Notes under the pieces: model-generated
What the model was told of the DNA's origin: nothing
The model's database searches: none
What the model saw: only the letters and a program-made list of their open reading frames with translations
NCBI RefSeq assembly: GCF_001661965.1
Contig: NZ_LYWZ01000022.1
Location: 744,001-808,000 of the forward strand
Length of the DNA stretch: 64,000 bases
Reading direction: 5' to 3'
Source: Croceicoccus mobilis
GTDB taxonomy: Bacteria; Pseudomonadota; Alphaproteobacteria; Sphingomonadales; Sphingomonadaceae
Program-made: the position numbers and the translations under genes
Shown: positions 18,358-27,387 of the stretch, one piece after another
Layout: each line of letters starts with the position of its first letter
Position numbering within the stretch: the stretch's first letter is position 1

Positions 18358-19568
18358 CCACCGAACTGCTTTCCCGAAAGGCCGATTTTCCCGGCATGGT
18401 CACAGCCGATGGCAAGCCGTGGCACTATCTCGACACGGCGGCCACGGCGCAAAAGCCGCAGGCGGTGGTCGATGCGATGACCCGCGCCTTGGGCCGCGAT
18501 TACGCGACCGTGCATCGCGGTGTTTATTCCCGCAGCGCCGAAATGACGCTGGGCTATGAAGCCGCGCGCCGCCGCATCGCCGCTTTCGTCGGGGGGCAGG
18601 AGGACGAGATCGTCTTCACCCGCGGCGCGACCGAGGCGATCAACCTTGTCGCTGCGACTTGGGGTGTCGCCAATCTTAAAAAGGGCGACCGCATCCTGCT
18701 CTCGACGTTGGAGCATCACTCCAACATCGTCCCATGGCAGATGCTGCGCGAAAAGACCGGGGTCGAGATCGACGTTTGCCCGCTGACCGAGGACGGGCGC
18801 ATCGATATCGAGGCGGCGAGCCGCATCGTCGGCAAGCGCCATAAGCTCATCGCGCTCGCCCATGTGTCGAACGTGCTGGGATCAAAGCTCGATGTCGCCG
18901 CCGCCGCCGATCTGGCGCGCTCGGTCGATGCGAAGCTGCTGCTGGACGGTTGCCAGGCGGTTCCGCGCCTCAAGGTCGATGTCGAGGCGCTGGGCTGCGA
19001 CTTCTACGTGTTCTCCGCGCACAAGCTTTATGGCCCTACCGGAATCGGCGCGCTCTGGGCGAAGAAGGATATTCTGGATGCCATGCCGCCCTATCAGGGT
19101 GGCGGATCGATGATCGACCGCGTGACTTTCGAGCGCACGACCTGGGCCGACGCGCCCACGCGTTTCGAGGCGGGCACCCCCGCCATTACCGAGGCGATCG
19201 CCTTTGCCGCTGCCGCCGATTACGTCGACAGCATCGGGATCGAGGCTATCGAAGCGCATGAAGAGCGCCTGACCGCGATGGCCCGGGACGAGCTGGCGAA
19301 GATCAATTCGCTCAGGCTCTATGGGCCGGAAGACAGCGCCGGGATCATCAGCTTCACGCTGGGCGATATCCATCCGCACGACCTCGGCACTATTCTCGAC
19401 GAAGAAAACGTCGCCATCCGCGCCGGGCATCACTGCGCCCAGCCGCTGATGGACCACCTTGGCGTGCCGGCCACGGCTCGCGCCAGCTTCGCCCTCTATT
19501 CCGATGAGGACGATATCGCCGCCCTGCTGCGCGGCATTGAACGCACGATGAGGATTTTTGGGTCATGA
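18354..19568 (+). CDS. sufS: Cysteine desulfurase SufS
   Basis: 404 residues from GTG 18354, which overlaps the sufD stop. Class V aminotransferase fold: HYLDTAATAQKP, VHRGVYSRSAEMT, the PLP lysine in FSAHKLYGPTGIGALW (about residue 223) and the active cysteine in RAGHHCAQPLM (about residue 360), the short-loop form of group II desulfurases. It takes sulfur from cysteine and normally needs SufE or SufU, neither of which is seen in this window, so the sulfur acceptor may be encoded elsewhere. Confidence 0.97.
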   Translation: MTTELLSRKADFPGMVTADGKPWHYLDTAATAQKPQAVVDAMTRALGRDYATVHRGVYSRSAEMTLGYEAARRRIAAFVGGQEDEIVFTRGATEAINLVAATWGVANLKKGDRILLSTLEHHSNIVPWQMLREKTGVEIDVCPLTEDGRIDIEAASRIVGKRHKLIALAHVSNVLGSKLDVAAAADLARSVDAKLLLDGCQAVPRLKVDVEALGCDFYVFSAHKLYGPTGIGALWAKKDILDAMPPYQGGGSMIDRVTFERTTWADAPTRFEAGTPAITEAIAFAAAADYVDSIGIEAIEAHEERLTAMARDELAKINSLRLYGPEDSAGIISFTLGDIHPHDLGTILDEENVAIRAGHHCAQPLMDHLGVPATARASFALYSDEDDIAALLRGIERTMRIFGS

Positions 19569-20122
19569 GCAGTTCTGACGACCAGAACCCCAATGAAACG
19601 ACCGACCGCGTGGTCGCGCCATCGCCTTTCGACGCCGCGCCGCGCCGACCGGCTGCCGAAGAGGTCGACAGCGTCGCCCCCGCGCCGCGCGCCCGCGTCG
19701 ACGATGCGGTGGACGAGAGCGCCGGGGAAACTGCCGGCGATAAGCTGGGCCGCAAGAAGGACTATCTCGAGGGTTTCCTCAAGCAAAGCCCGGCAGGCGT
19801 TTCCGGCAATGAACCGGGCGGCGATCTGTATGAAAGCGTGATTACCGCGCTGAAAGAGATCTACGATCCGGAAATCCCGGTGAACATCTACGATCTCGGC
19901 CTGATCTATGGCGTCGACATCGATGACAGCGGCCATGCCAATGTCACCATGACGCTGACCACGCCGCATTGCCCGGTTGCCGAATCCATGCCGGGTGAGG
20001 TCGAGCTTCGCGTCGGCGCGGTGCCGGGCGTGGGCGATGCGGAGGTCAATCTCGTCTGGGATCCGCCATGGGATCCGGGCAAGATGAGCGACGAGGCCAA
20101 GCTCGAACTGGGCATGCTGTAA
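19565..20122 (+). CDS. DUF59 / MIP18-family Fe-S assembly protein (SufT-like)
   Basis: 185 residues. A charged, Ala/Pro-rich N-terminal region of about 85 residues precedes a DUF59 domain: ITALKEIYDPEIPVNIYDLGLIYGVDI, then TTPHCPVAESMPGEV with the conserved reactive cysteine, then VNLVWDPPWDPGKMSDEAKLELGML. Proteins of this type help mature Fe-S enzymes, and in suf operons are often named SufT. ATGA overlap with sufS. Confidence 0.9.
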   Translation: MSSSDDQNPNETTDRVVAPSPFDAAPRRPAAEEVDSVAPAPRARVDDAVDESAGETAGDKLGRKKDYLEGFLKQSPAGVSGNEPGGDLYESVITALKEIYDPEIPVNIYDLGLIYGVDIDDSGHANVTMTLTTPHCPVAESMPGEVELRVGAVPGVGDAEVNLVWDPPWDPGKMSDEAKLELGML

Positions 20123-20131
20123 AGGCCCGTC

Positions 20132-20626
20132 ATGAGCGTTACCGCCGATCTTACCGTCACGCTGGCCGATTACGGCGATCCCGCCGATGGCGCGGACCTG
20201 CTGGCCATGCTCGACGTCTATGCCCGCGATCCGATGGGCGGGGGCGAGCCCCTGGCGCAAGTGACGCGGGACAATCTGCTGGCGGGTCTTGCCGCGCAGC
20301 CCGGCGCGTTCACGCTGCTGGCGCGGCTTGACGGTAAAGCGGTAGGGTTGGCCAATTGCTTCACCGGCTTTTCGACCTTCAAGGCGAAACCGCTGATCAA
20401 CATCCACGACATCGCCGTCGCGCCCGATGCACGCGGCAAGGGCGTGGGCCGGGCGCTGATGCGCGCCGTCGAAGCCGAAGCGAAAAAGCGCGGCGCGTGC
20501 AAGATCACGCTGGAGGTGCTGGGCGGTAACGAACCTGCCAAGGCGCTTTACGCGGCTGAAGGCTTTGGCAGCTATGCCCTTGATCCGGCGATGGGCAATG
20601 CCCAATTTTGGGAGAAGACATTATGA
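20132..20626 (+). CDS. GNAT-family N-acetyltransferase
   Basis: 164 residues. The acetyl-CoA site is clear: INIHDIAVAPDARGKGVGRALMRAVEAEAKKRG (the R-x-x-G-x-G pattern), followed by KITLEVLGGNEPAKALYAAEGF. It lies between the DUF59 gene (9-nt gap) and sufA (ATGA overlap), so it belongs to the suf transcript. The acceptor is unknown; nothing in the sequence shows a direct link to Fe-S assembly. Confidence 0.9.
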   Translation: MSVTADLTVTLADYGDPADGADLLAMLDVYARDPMGGGEPLAQVTRDNLLAGLAAQPGAFTLLARLDGKAVGLANCFTGFSTFKAKPLINIHDIAVAPDARGKGVGRALMRAVEAEAKKRGACKITLEVLGGNEPAKALYAAEGFGSYALDPAMGNAQFWEKTL

Positions 20627-20982
20627 CCGACACCAAGACCCGCCCCGCCCCCAAGGCCGCCGTGACGCTGACCGCCAGCGCCGAGCGGCGCGTTGCCGAT
20701 CTCATGGCAAAGGCGCCCGAAGGCGCGATCGGCGTAAAGCTTTCGACCCCGCGCCGGGGTTGTTCGGGCCTTGCCTATTCGGTCGATTACGTGACCGAGG
20801 AAGCGAAGTTCGACGAAAAGATCGAGACGCCCGGCGGCGTGTTCTACATCGACAGCGCCAGCGTGCTTTACCTGATCGGCAGCACGATGGACTGGGTGGA
20901 GGACGATTTCCAGGCCGGTTTCGTTTTCAACAATCCCAATGCCACTGGCAGCTGCGGCTGCGGCGAAAGCTTTACCGTATAA
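20623..20982 (+). CDS. sufA: A-type Fe-S carrier SufA/HesB family
   Basis: 119 residues from ATG 20623, overlapping the GNAT stop. Contains the three conserved cysteines of A-type carriers: RRGCSGLAYSVDY and GSCGCGESF. It accepts clusters from the SufBCD scaffold and passes them to target proteins. It is the last suf gene; its stop directly abuts the stop of the convergent gene at 20983, leaving no room for a dedicated terminator. Confidence 0.95.
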   Translation: MTDTKTRPAPKAAVTLTASAERRVADLMAKAPEGAIGVKLSTPRRGCSGLAYSVDYVTEEAKFDEKIETPGGVFYIDSASVLYLIGSTMDWVEDDFQAGFVFNNPNATGSCGCGESFTV

Positions 20983-21924
20983 TCACGCGGCGGGCGGATC
21001 GCCGCCTGCCAGGAAATGGAGCAGGGCGCGGTCGTATTCGTCGATCTCGCCATTCGCCTCGACCTGCGCGTCCAGCCATGCCTTTTCGCTGGCGGTGACC
21101 TGCGCCTTGTTCGCGACCATTTCCGAAATGTCCGGACGGTCCTTCTTTCGATTGAGCAAGCTGGCGCCATCGGGCACGGCCTTTGCCATGCGGCGCAGAA
21201 AGCGCGACACGCTGCTGGCGCTATCGCTCATGAAATTGTCGAGTTCGGCGGCGCGGTCGCGGCTGATCTGCGCATTTGCCCCTGAATAGGCCTGCAGGTA
21301 ATTGCCCACGCCCTGTACGAACAGGCGTTTCCAGCCCCGTGCATTGGGTGCGGTCAGGGTCGCGTCCTTAATCCGGAACAGCAGCTCTGCTTCGCGGCGG
21401 CTAACGGCGGCGGGGCGGTCGCTCGCCTGTCCGAACACGACGCGGCGCATGATCGCGACCTCGGCGTCGGTGACATGGGTGTCGGATAGCTCTCCACCCG
21501 ACCGGGTCGGGCCGGTGCCGCTCAGCACCTCGCGTTCCAGCTGCTCCAGCACGAAGGTCTTGAGGCTGTCGGGCACGTTTTTCGCGCGTTCGATCATGCG
21601 GACGAGGAGTTCGATCTCCGCCATCGAATCGACGCGTCCGTCGATACTGACCTGCGCGATCAGCCAGTCGGCCTGTTCCTCGCTCATGTAACCGGCAGGC
21701 TGCTGCTGGTGCAGGAGATAGGCCGAAAGCGCCTCGGTGAAGAAATCGGTCCAGCTGGCAGAGCGCGTGCCAAGTGCATGATTGATCGAGAAGATCGCGG
21801 CCGCTTCGGCTTCTCCGATCTGGCCGTCGCACCATCCCTCGCGGCGAAGCTGCATGATTTCGTCATCGCTGATCGCGCCGCCTTGGGCGGTCTGCGCCGT
21901 GATGGCCTGGAAATTGATGCTCAT
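20983..21924 (-). CDS. Hypothetical protein with repeated helical TerB/EF-hand-like modules
   Basis: 313 residues, acidic, no signal peptide. I see at least four similar helical units each starting near an acidic loop: DGQIGEAEAAAIFSINHAL, DGRVDSMAEIELLVRMIERA, VTDAEVAIMRRVVFG, SRREAELLFRIKDATL, and at the end VTASEKAWLDAQVEANGEIDEYDRALLHFL. The DG-x-(I/V)-x-x-x-E pattern recalls TerB-type or EF-hand-like folds but no standard motif is complete. Convergent with sufA. Function unknown. Confidence 0.8.
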   Translation of the reverse strand: MSINFQAITAQTAQGGAISDDEIMQLRREGWCDGQIGEAEAAAIFSINHALGTRSASWTDFFTEALSAYLLHQQQPAGYMSEEQADWLIAQVSIDGRVDSMAEIELLVRMIERAKNVPDSLKTFVLEQLEREVLSGTGPTRSGGELSDTHVTDAEVAIMRRVVFGQASDRPAAVSRREAELLFRIKDATLTAPNARGWKRLFVQGVGNYLQAYSGANAQISRDRAAELDNFMSDSASSVSRFLRRMAKAVPDGASLLNRKKDRPDISEMVANKAQVTASEKAWLDAQVEANGEIDEYDRALLHFLAGGDPPAA

Positions 21925-22005
21925 GCTTTTTCCCGCTCAAACCCTGATGTCCGGACAGGGACTATCGTGCAGGAGGGTTAAAACGGGGTTATCACGCGCC
22001 TTGCC

Positions 22006-22455
22006 CTAGCGCCTGCGCATCGCTGCCACGCAGGCCGCGCGGTCGACATCGCGCCCGTCGCTGCGGCGGGCCTCGACCCATGAGGCGGTCTCGTCCGCGC
22101 CGGGACGCGGGGGATAGAGAAACACGTCCAGTATGCAGCGCGTGCCCGAGAATTGCAGCTTTCTCGCATCGCCTTCCCATACATCGAGGCGCGGTGTGCC
22201 GAACAGGCGGGTCAGTGCATTGGCATCGGCGCCGATCACCCCTTCAAGGCCCGGCCCCTTCATGACAGGCGCAGCGCGAAAGCCAGAGGCCGGGACGGCG
22301 GGAGCCTGCTGCGGCGGCACCGGCACGCGCTGCCCGATGGTCGGCTGATTGCCGTAATTGGTCGGATAGCGCTTGGCCGCAGGTGTGGCGCAGGCGGCCA
22401 GCAGCGGCACCAGCATCAGCCCCAGAACCGGGGAGAGACGAGAAATTCTTGGCAT
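22006..22455 (-). CDS. Putative lipoprotein
   Basis: 149 residues from ATG 22455, which shares one base with the upstream stop (TGATG). A signal sequence ends in a lipobox (LVPLLAACA). A Pro/Ala-rich linker of about 40 residues precedes a small domain with LTRLFGTPRLDVWEGDARKLQFSGTRCILDVFLYPP and a terminal RDVDRAACVAAMRRR; the two cysteines may pair in the periplasm. A conserved alphaproteobacterial type by look, function unknown. Confidence 0.8.
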   Translation of the reverse strand: MPRISRLSPVLGLMLVPLLAACATPAAKRYPTNYGNQPTIGQRVPVPPQQAPAVPASGFRAAPVMKGPGLEGVIGADANALTRLFGTPRLDVWEGDARKLQFSGTRCILDVFLYPPRPGADETASWVEARRSDGRDVDRAACVAAMRRR

Positions 22456-23201
22456 CAGCCCTCTTGTGAAGATGCCCGCGTGGCTGCGCGGTGAACGAGA
22501 TGGGTGGCCGCCGCCGCCCCCAGGAACGGGGCAAGCAGGTTGACGACCGGTATGGCCAGCATCGCTACCACGCCAAGGCCAAGCAGGAAACGGGCCCCTG
22601 CGGCCAGCGGTGCTGCCGTTCCGTCGTTTGGATGGCGCATCCACGCCATCTCCTGCAATTCGCGGCCCAGCAGGAACGCGTTGACGGTGATGAACAATAC
22701 GGCGGTGCCGACACCGGTGATGATCAGCGCCAGCGCGATGGGCAGCACCAGCGCGTTGACGATGATCGTGCGCGCCATGCCGCGCAGGGCCGCGCCGATC
22801 TCTTCGGAAAGCGGGACATCGCGCGGAGTAAAGGCCGGGTAATGCCGCGCCTCCACCGCCGAGACGACATCATCGGCATAGAACTGCAGCACCGCCATGG
22901 CGATGATCCGCCACACCAGCCATGCCGACAGCACGGCGGCCACCACCGCGACCAGCTGGCCCAGCCCTGCGACCCAAGTGCTTTCGCTGTCCGCGACCCA
23001 TGCGAAAGCGGCCTCGAACGCGGTGAAACCGCCCCATCCCACCAGCGCCAGCAAGACGAGCGAGACGAGCGCGCTTTTCACAAGCAGGCCGATGACGCGG
23101 CCATCGGTCAATTGCAGCGCGCCCAGCGCGAACGCGCCGGGGATGGAAAGCGATTGCAGAGCCTCGCGTTTGAGGCCGGTGGGAGGAGTGCGTTGCGACA
23201 T
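22455..23201 (-). CDS. EI24-domain membrane protein (CysZ-like)
   Basis: 248 residues from ATG 23201 (GGAGGAG upstream; the frame is open to 23324 but without family character). About six hydrophobic segments, with AFALGALQLTDGRVIGLLVKSALVSLVLLAL at the start and LLGRELQEMAWMRHP then FLLGLGVVAMLAIPVVNLLAPFLGAAAATHLVHR at the end, the usual EI24/CysZ C-terminal pattern. Some relatives import sulfate, but most sphingomonad copies are uncharacterised. Operon with the lipoprotein gene. Confidence 0.85.
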   Translation of the reverse strand: MSQRTPPTGLKREALQSLSIPGAFALGALQLTDGRVIGLLVKSALVSLVLLALVGWGGFTAFEAAFAWVADSESTWVAGLGQLVAVVAAVLSAWLVWRIIAMAVLQFYADDVVSAVEARHYPAFTPRDVPLSEEIGAALRGMARTIIVNALVLPIALALIITGVGTAVLFITVNAFLLGRELQEMAWMRHPNDGTAAPLAAGARFLLGLGVVAMLAIPVVNLLAPFLGAAAATHLVHRAATRASSQEG

Positions 23202-23335
23202 GCGGGGGATGATAGATGGGGCGCGGTGCTTGCTGTCAACGCCAGTCGCGGTTAGCGACAGGGGATTATCTTGGCACTTCCTGCCTTGTCGGGGCGTTGG
23301 TCCCCACAACTTCCGCTTATCCAAGAGGCCAATTC

Positions 23336-24331
23336 ATGACCGAACCCCGTTTCGACGTTCTCGCCATCGGCAATGCCATCGTCGACGTGATCTCAACTTG
23401 CGACGATGCTTTCCTGGCCGAAAACGCGCTGGAAAAGGGCGCGATGACACTGGTCGACACGGAACAGGCGGAGGCGCTTTACGCCAAGATGGGGCCGGGG
23501 CGCGAGATTTCGGGTGGCTCTGCCAGCAACACCTGCGCTTCGCTGGCCGCGCTCGGCAGCCGCTGCGCCTTTATCGGGCAGGTCGCCAACGACCAGCTGG
23601 GCAGCGTGTTCGCGCATGACATCCGCGCCGCGGGCATTCATTACGCCACCGTGGCGCGCGAAGGCGAACCGCCCAGCGCTCGCTGCCTGATCCTGGTCAC
23701 GCCCGACGGTCAGCGCACGATGAATACTTTCCTTGGCGCTTCGCAGTACCTGTCCGCCACTTCGATCGACCCGGCATTGGTGGCCGATGCCAAGGTGCTC
23801 TATCTCGAAGGTTACCTGTGGGACCCGGACGAGCCGCGCACCGCGATGCAGGGCGCGATCGAATGCTGCCGCGAAGCCGGACGCGAGGTGGCCTTCACCC
23901 TGTCCGATTCCTTCCTCCTCCACCGCCATGGCGACGATTTCCGCGCCCTGATCGAGGGCGGGCAGATCGATATCCTCTTTGCGAACGAAGACGAGGCATT
24001 GGCGCTGACCGGTGCCGAGGATGTCGAGGGCGCGATCGAATGGCTCGCGCCCAAGCTGCCCGTTCTGGTCGTGACCCGCAGCGAAAAGGGCGCGATTGCC
24101 GTGCGCGGCGACGAACGCGTCGAAGTCGAGGCCCAGCCGGTCGAAAAGGTGATCGACACCACCGGCGCGGGCGACAGCTTTGCTGCCGGGTTCCTGCACG
24201 GCCATGTGCAGGGCAAGCCGCTCAAGGAATGCCTGACGCTGGGCGCGATCGCGGCGGCCGAAGTCATCAGCCATTACGGCGCGCGGCCCGAAGCGAACCT
24301 GTCGGACCTCGTGCGCGAGAAGATGGGCTGA
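23336..24331 (+). CDS. PfkB-family carbohydrate/nucleoside kinase, adenosine kinase type
   Basis: 331 residues from ATG 23336. It starts FDVLAIGNAIVDVIS, has the substrate-side block GGSASNTCASLAALGSRCAFIGQV and the C-terminal PfkB signature DTTGAGDSFAAGFLHG, with the catalytic aspartate in GAGD. The adenosine kinase subtype is inferred from overall similarity to alphaproteobacterial proteins so named. It phosphorylates a nucleoside or sugar with ATP in the cytoplasm. Convergent with purD, 19-nt gap. Confidence 0.9.
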   Translation: MTEPRFDVLAIGNAIVDVISTCDDAFLAENALEKGAMTLVDTEQAEALYAKMGPGREISGGSASNTCASLAALGSRCAFIGQVANDQLGSVFAHDIRAAGIHYATVAREGEPPSARCLILVTPDGQRTMNTFLGASQYLSATSIDPALVADAKVLYLEGYLWDPDEPRTAMQGAIECCREAGREVAFTLSDSFLLHRHGDDFRALIEGGQIDILFANEDEALALTGAEDVEGAIEWLAPKLPVLVVTRSEKGAIAVRGDERVEVEAQPVEKVIDTTGAGDSFAAGFLHGHVQGKPLKECLTLGAIAAAEVISHYGARPEANLSDLVREKMG

Positions 24332-24350
24332 TCCTGAAGGGCCGGGGGCC

Positions 24351-25640
24351 TTAGCCCTCGGCCTCTCGCGCTACTTCACGCCAGCCGATGTCGCGGCGGC
24401 AGAAGCCGGTGGCGAAGTCGATGGCATCGACCGCGCGATAGGCGGCGGCCTGCGCTTCGGTCACATTATCGCCCGTCGCGGTCACATTGAGCACGCGGCC
24501 CCCGTTGGCGACCAGCGTGTCGCCGTCCAGTTTCGTGCCCGCGTGGAATACCTTGGCCCCGGTTGCCTCGGCCGCGTCAATGCCGCGAATGGCGCCGCCC
24601 TTTTCGGGAGTGCCCGGATAGCCGTTCGCCGCCATCACCACGGTCAGCGCGGTTTTCGGCGACAGACGCGGGGGGCGCTTGGTCGAAAGGCTGTAATCCG
24701 CCGCCGCGAGCAGCAGTTCGCCGAGGTCTTCCTCCATCCGCATCATCAGCACCTGGCATTCGGGATCGCCGAACCGGCAGTTGTATTCAATGAGCTTGGG
24801 CCCCTGTTCGGTCAGCATCAGCCCGGCATAAAGCACGCCGCAATAGGGCGTGCCGCGATCCGCCATGCCGCGCACGGTGGGGGCGATGATCCGCTCGATC
24901 ACTTGTGCTTCCAGCAGGGGGGTCAACACGGGGGCGGGGCTGTATGCGCCCATCCCGCCGGTATTGGGGCCGGTATCGCCTTCGCCCACGCGCTTGTGAT
25001 CCTGGGCCGAGCCGAAGGGGATGATCGTGCTGCCATCGGTGAGGGCGAAGAAGCTCGCCTCCTCGCCGGTCATGAACTCCTCGATCACCACGCTGGTGCC
25101 GGCATCGCCAAAGCGGCCGGAGAAGATGTCGAGGATCGCGTCATGAGCCTCTTTCGCGGTTTCAGCGATGATCACGCCCTTGCCCGCGGCGAGGCCGTCA
25201 GCCTTGATCACGACGGGGATGGCAAATTTCGCCAGCTCGGCCAGCGCCACGTCCTTCGAATCGGCGCGGGCGTAGGCGGCGGTGGGGATCTCCATCTCGT
25301 CGCACAGCACCTTGGTGAAGCTTTTCGAGCCTTCCAGCTGCGCTGCCTGCTTGCTTGGCCCGAACACCGATACGCCCGCACCGCGCAGATCGTCGGCAAG
25401 CCCCGCCACCAGCGGCGCTTCGGGCCCGACGACGACGAGGCCGATGGAGCGTTCCTCGCAGAATTCGATGACCCGTGGATGATCGGCCACGTCGAGGGTG
25501 ACGAGCGTGCCGCATTCCGCCATGCCCGGATTGCCGGGTGCGATGAACAGGCTGTCCCCATCTTCCAGGAGCGAGGATTGCGCCAGTCGCCATGCCAGCG
25601 CATGTTCGCGCCCGCCCGACCCGATCAGAAGGATGTTCAT
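24351..25640 (-). CDS. purD: Phosphoribosylamine-glycine ligase
   Basis: 429 residues, full length. [22 protein letters not shown] start, [18 protein letters not shown]-grasp core [23 protein letters not shown], the [30 protein letters not shown] block and [12 protein letters not shown]. Second step of purine synthesis, joining glycine to phosphoribosylamine. Its start codon (ATG, complement of 25638-25640) shares a base with the proposed TTG start of divergent xseA. Confidence 0.97.
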   Translation of the reverse strand: MNILLIGSGGREHALAWRLAQSSLLEDGDSLFIAPGNPGMAECGTLVTLDVADHPRVIEFCEERSIGLVVVGPEAPLVAGLADDLRGAGVSVFGPSKQAAQLEGSKSFTKVLCDEMEIPTAAYARADSKDVALAELAKFAIPVVIKADGLAAGKGVIIAETAKEAHDAILDIFSGRFGDAGTSVVIEEFMTGEEASFFALTDGSTIIPFGSAQDHKRVGEGDTGPNTGGMGAYSPAPVLTPLLEAQVIERIIAPTVRGMADRGTPYCGVLYAGLMLTEQGPKLIEYNCRFGDPECQVLMMRMEEDLGELLLAAADYSLSTKRPPRLSPKTALTVVMAANGYPGTPEKGGAIRGIDAAEATGAKVFHAGTKLDGDTLVANGGRVLNVTATGDNVTEAQAAAYRAVDAIDFATGFCRRDIGWREVAREAEG

Positions 25641-25642
25641 TG
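25627..25642 (+). promoter_or_regulatory. Ribosome site deciding a TTG start for xseA
   Basis: AGAAGGA (25627-25633), 6-nt spacer, TTG at 25640. No ATG in frame has comparable spacing; the upstream ATG 25592 lies deep in the purD 5' coding region. Confidence 0.6.
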
Positions 25643-27157
25643 GCTAGAGGTCCCCGCTCTTATTCCGGCTCATACGAAGAGGCGCCGCTCCTAGCGCGTG
25701 AGCGCCCGGGCGACAACGCCGAGCCGCTCTCCGTGTCCGAAATCTCGAACGCGCTGAAGCGCACGGTCGAGGATCGCTTCGGCCATGTGCGCCTGCGCGG
25801 CGAATTGTCGGGCGTGAAACGCGCGGCGAGCGGCCACATGTATGCCGCGCTGAAGGACGAGAACGCGGTTATCGACGCGGTGATGTGGCGCGGCAATGCG
25901 CAGCGCCTGTCCTTTATGCCCGAAGACGGGATCGAGGTCGTCGCGACCGGCAAGATCACCACCTATCCGGGCCGGTCGAAATACCAGATCGTCATCGATT
26001 CGATGGAAATCGCGGGCGAGGGCGCTTTGCTGGCGCTGCTCGAAAAGCTGAAAGGCCGTCTTCAGGCCGAAGGGCTGTTCGCGCCCGAACGCAAGCGCCG
26101 CCTGCCGTTCCTGCCCAATGTGATCGGCGTGGTGACATCGCCAACCGGTTCGGTGATTCGCGACATTCTGCACCGTCTGGGCGACCGTTTCCCCAGCCGT
26201 GTCGTTGTCTGGCCGGTGATGGTGCAGGGGAAGGGCGCTGCCGAACAGGTGGCGGCTGCCGTGCGCGGCTTCGGGCAGATCCAGCCCAATGGACCGGGGG
26301 GCGGGCCGGTGCCGCGCCCCGATGTGCTGATCGTCGCGCGCGGCGGCGGTTCGATCGAGGATCTATGGGCCTTTAACGAGGAAGTCGCGGTGCGCGCCAT
26401 CGCGGACAGCCCGATCCCCGTCATCTCCGCCGTGGGCCATGAAACCGATACGACGCTTTCCGATTTCGCAGCCGATCTGCGCGCGCCCACGCCCACGGCT
26501 GCTGCCGAACTGGCAGTGCCGGTGCGCGCAGAGCTAGCCAATGCACTGATTGAGCTGGGCCTCAGGAAACGGCGCGGCGTGGCGCGGCCCGTGTCGCTGG
26601 CCCGCGAACGGCTGGCGAACTGGAGCCAGCGCCTGCCCGACCCGCGCGCGATCGTGGCCGAACGCGCGCAGCGGGTGGACGAGTTGGGCGAGAGGCTTCG
26701 CCGCGGCCTTGCCACCCGTGCTGCGCGTGCGCAGGGGCGGCTGTCCGAAGCGAGCGGCTTCCTGCGCCCCGCCGTGCTGACCCGGCAAGTGGCGGAAGAG
26801 CGCCGCCGCCTTGCCGCCATGCCCGATACGCACCGGCTGGTGACCCGCATCCAGCAGCGCCGGGGTGAGCAATTGACGGCGACCGCGCGGCTTTTGGGCC
26901 AGCTCGATCCCTATGCCCCGCTGGAACGTGGTTATGCCGTGGTCACGGGCGCTGGCGGCGATACCATCACCAATCGCGCTGCCGCTGCCGGGGAAGCCAT
27001 GCTGACGCTGCGGTTCCGCGATGGCACCATCGATACGGCGCCTACAGATGGCGCGACCCCGCCGCCCGCGCCCCCCGCGCCAAAGAAGCCCCGAGCCAAA
27101 CCTGCGCGGCGGGCAGAGGCAAATAAGGGCGGGCCTGAGCAGCAATCATTGTTTTAA
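25640..27157 (+). CDS. xseA: Exodeoxyribonuclease VII large subunit
   Basis: 505 residues from TTG 25640. The N-terminal OB fold is clear ([55 protein letters not shown]), followed by the catalytic core [41 protein letters not shown] and [28 protein letters not shown]. The C-terminus has a Pro/Lys/Ala-rich extension. It pairs with XseB (not in window) to degrade single-stranded DNA. Divergent from purD with a one-base overlap, so each promoter must lie in the other gene. Confidence 0.95.
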   Translation: MARGPRSYSGSYEEAPLLARERPGDNAEPLSVSEISNALKRTVEDRFGHVRLRGELSGVKRAASGHMYAALKDENAVIDAVMWRGNAQRLSFMPEDGIEVVATGKITTYPGRSKYQIVIDSMEIAGEGALLALLEKLKGRLQAEGLFAPERKRRLPFLPNVIGVVTSPTGSVIRDILHRLGDRFPSRVVVWPVMVQGKGAAEQVAAAVRGFGQIQPNGPGGGPVPRPDVLIVARGGGSIEDLWAFNEEVAVRAIADSPIPVISAVGHETDTTLSDFAADLRAPTPTAAAELAVPVRAELANALIELGLRKRRGVARPVSLARERLANWSQRLPDPRAIVAERAQRVDELGERLRRGLATRAARAQGRLSEASGFLRPAVLTRQVAEERRRLAAMPDTHRLVTRIQQRRGEQLTATARLLGQLDPYAPLERGYAVVTGAGGDTITNRAAAAGEAMLTLRFRDGTIDTAPTDGATPPPAPPAPKKPRAKPARRAEANKGGPEQQSLF

Positions 27158-27183
27158 GGGCCGTGGATCGCTAACTTGGACCC

Positions 27184-27387
27184 ATGCTTATGAATTCCTC
27201 CACCGGCCCTGCCCGGCTCCTTTATGGCCCCAATGGCTTTCGCCAGATGACTCCCGGCGATCATGTCGTCTGTTCCGTCACCGGCGTTCCCATCCCGCTC
27301 GACATGCTGCGTTACTGGTGTGTCGAAAGGCAGGAAGCCTTTGCCAGCGCGGAAATCGCGACGCAGCGCCTGCACCCGCAGGGATGA
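27184..27387 (+). CDS. DUF2093 domain protein
   Basis: 67 residues. PARLLYGPNGFRQMTPGDHVVCSVTGVPIPLDMLRYWCVERQEAFAS matches the DUF2093 pattern, a small alphaproteobacterial family of unknown function in which a CxVTGxxIPLDxLRYW core is conserved. It overlaps the following lipoprotein gene by 4 nt (ATGA), and lies 26 nt after xseA, so the three are probably one transcript. Confidence 0.9.
   Translation: MLMNSSTGPARLLYGPNGFRQMTPGDHVVCSVTGVPIPLDMLRYWCVERQEAFASAEIATQRLHPQG

Noticed and set aside
21000-22000. TerB family assignment for the 313-residue protein after sufA
   Set aside because: The acidic helical repeats recall TerB or EF-hands, but no full motif is present, so it stays hypothetical.
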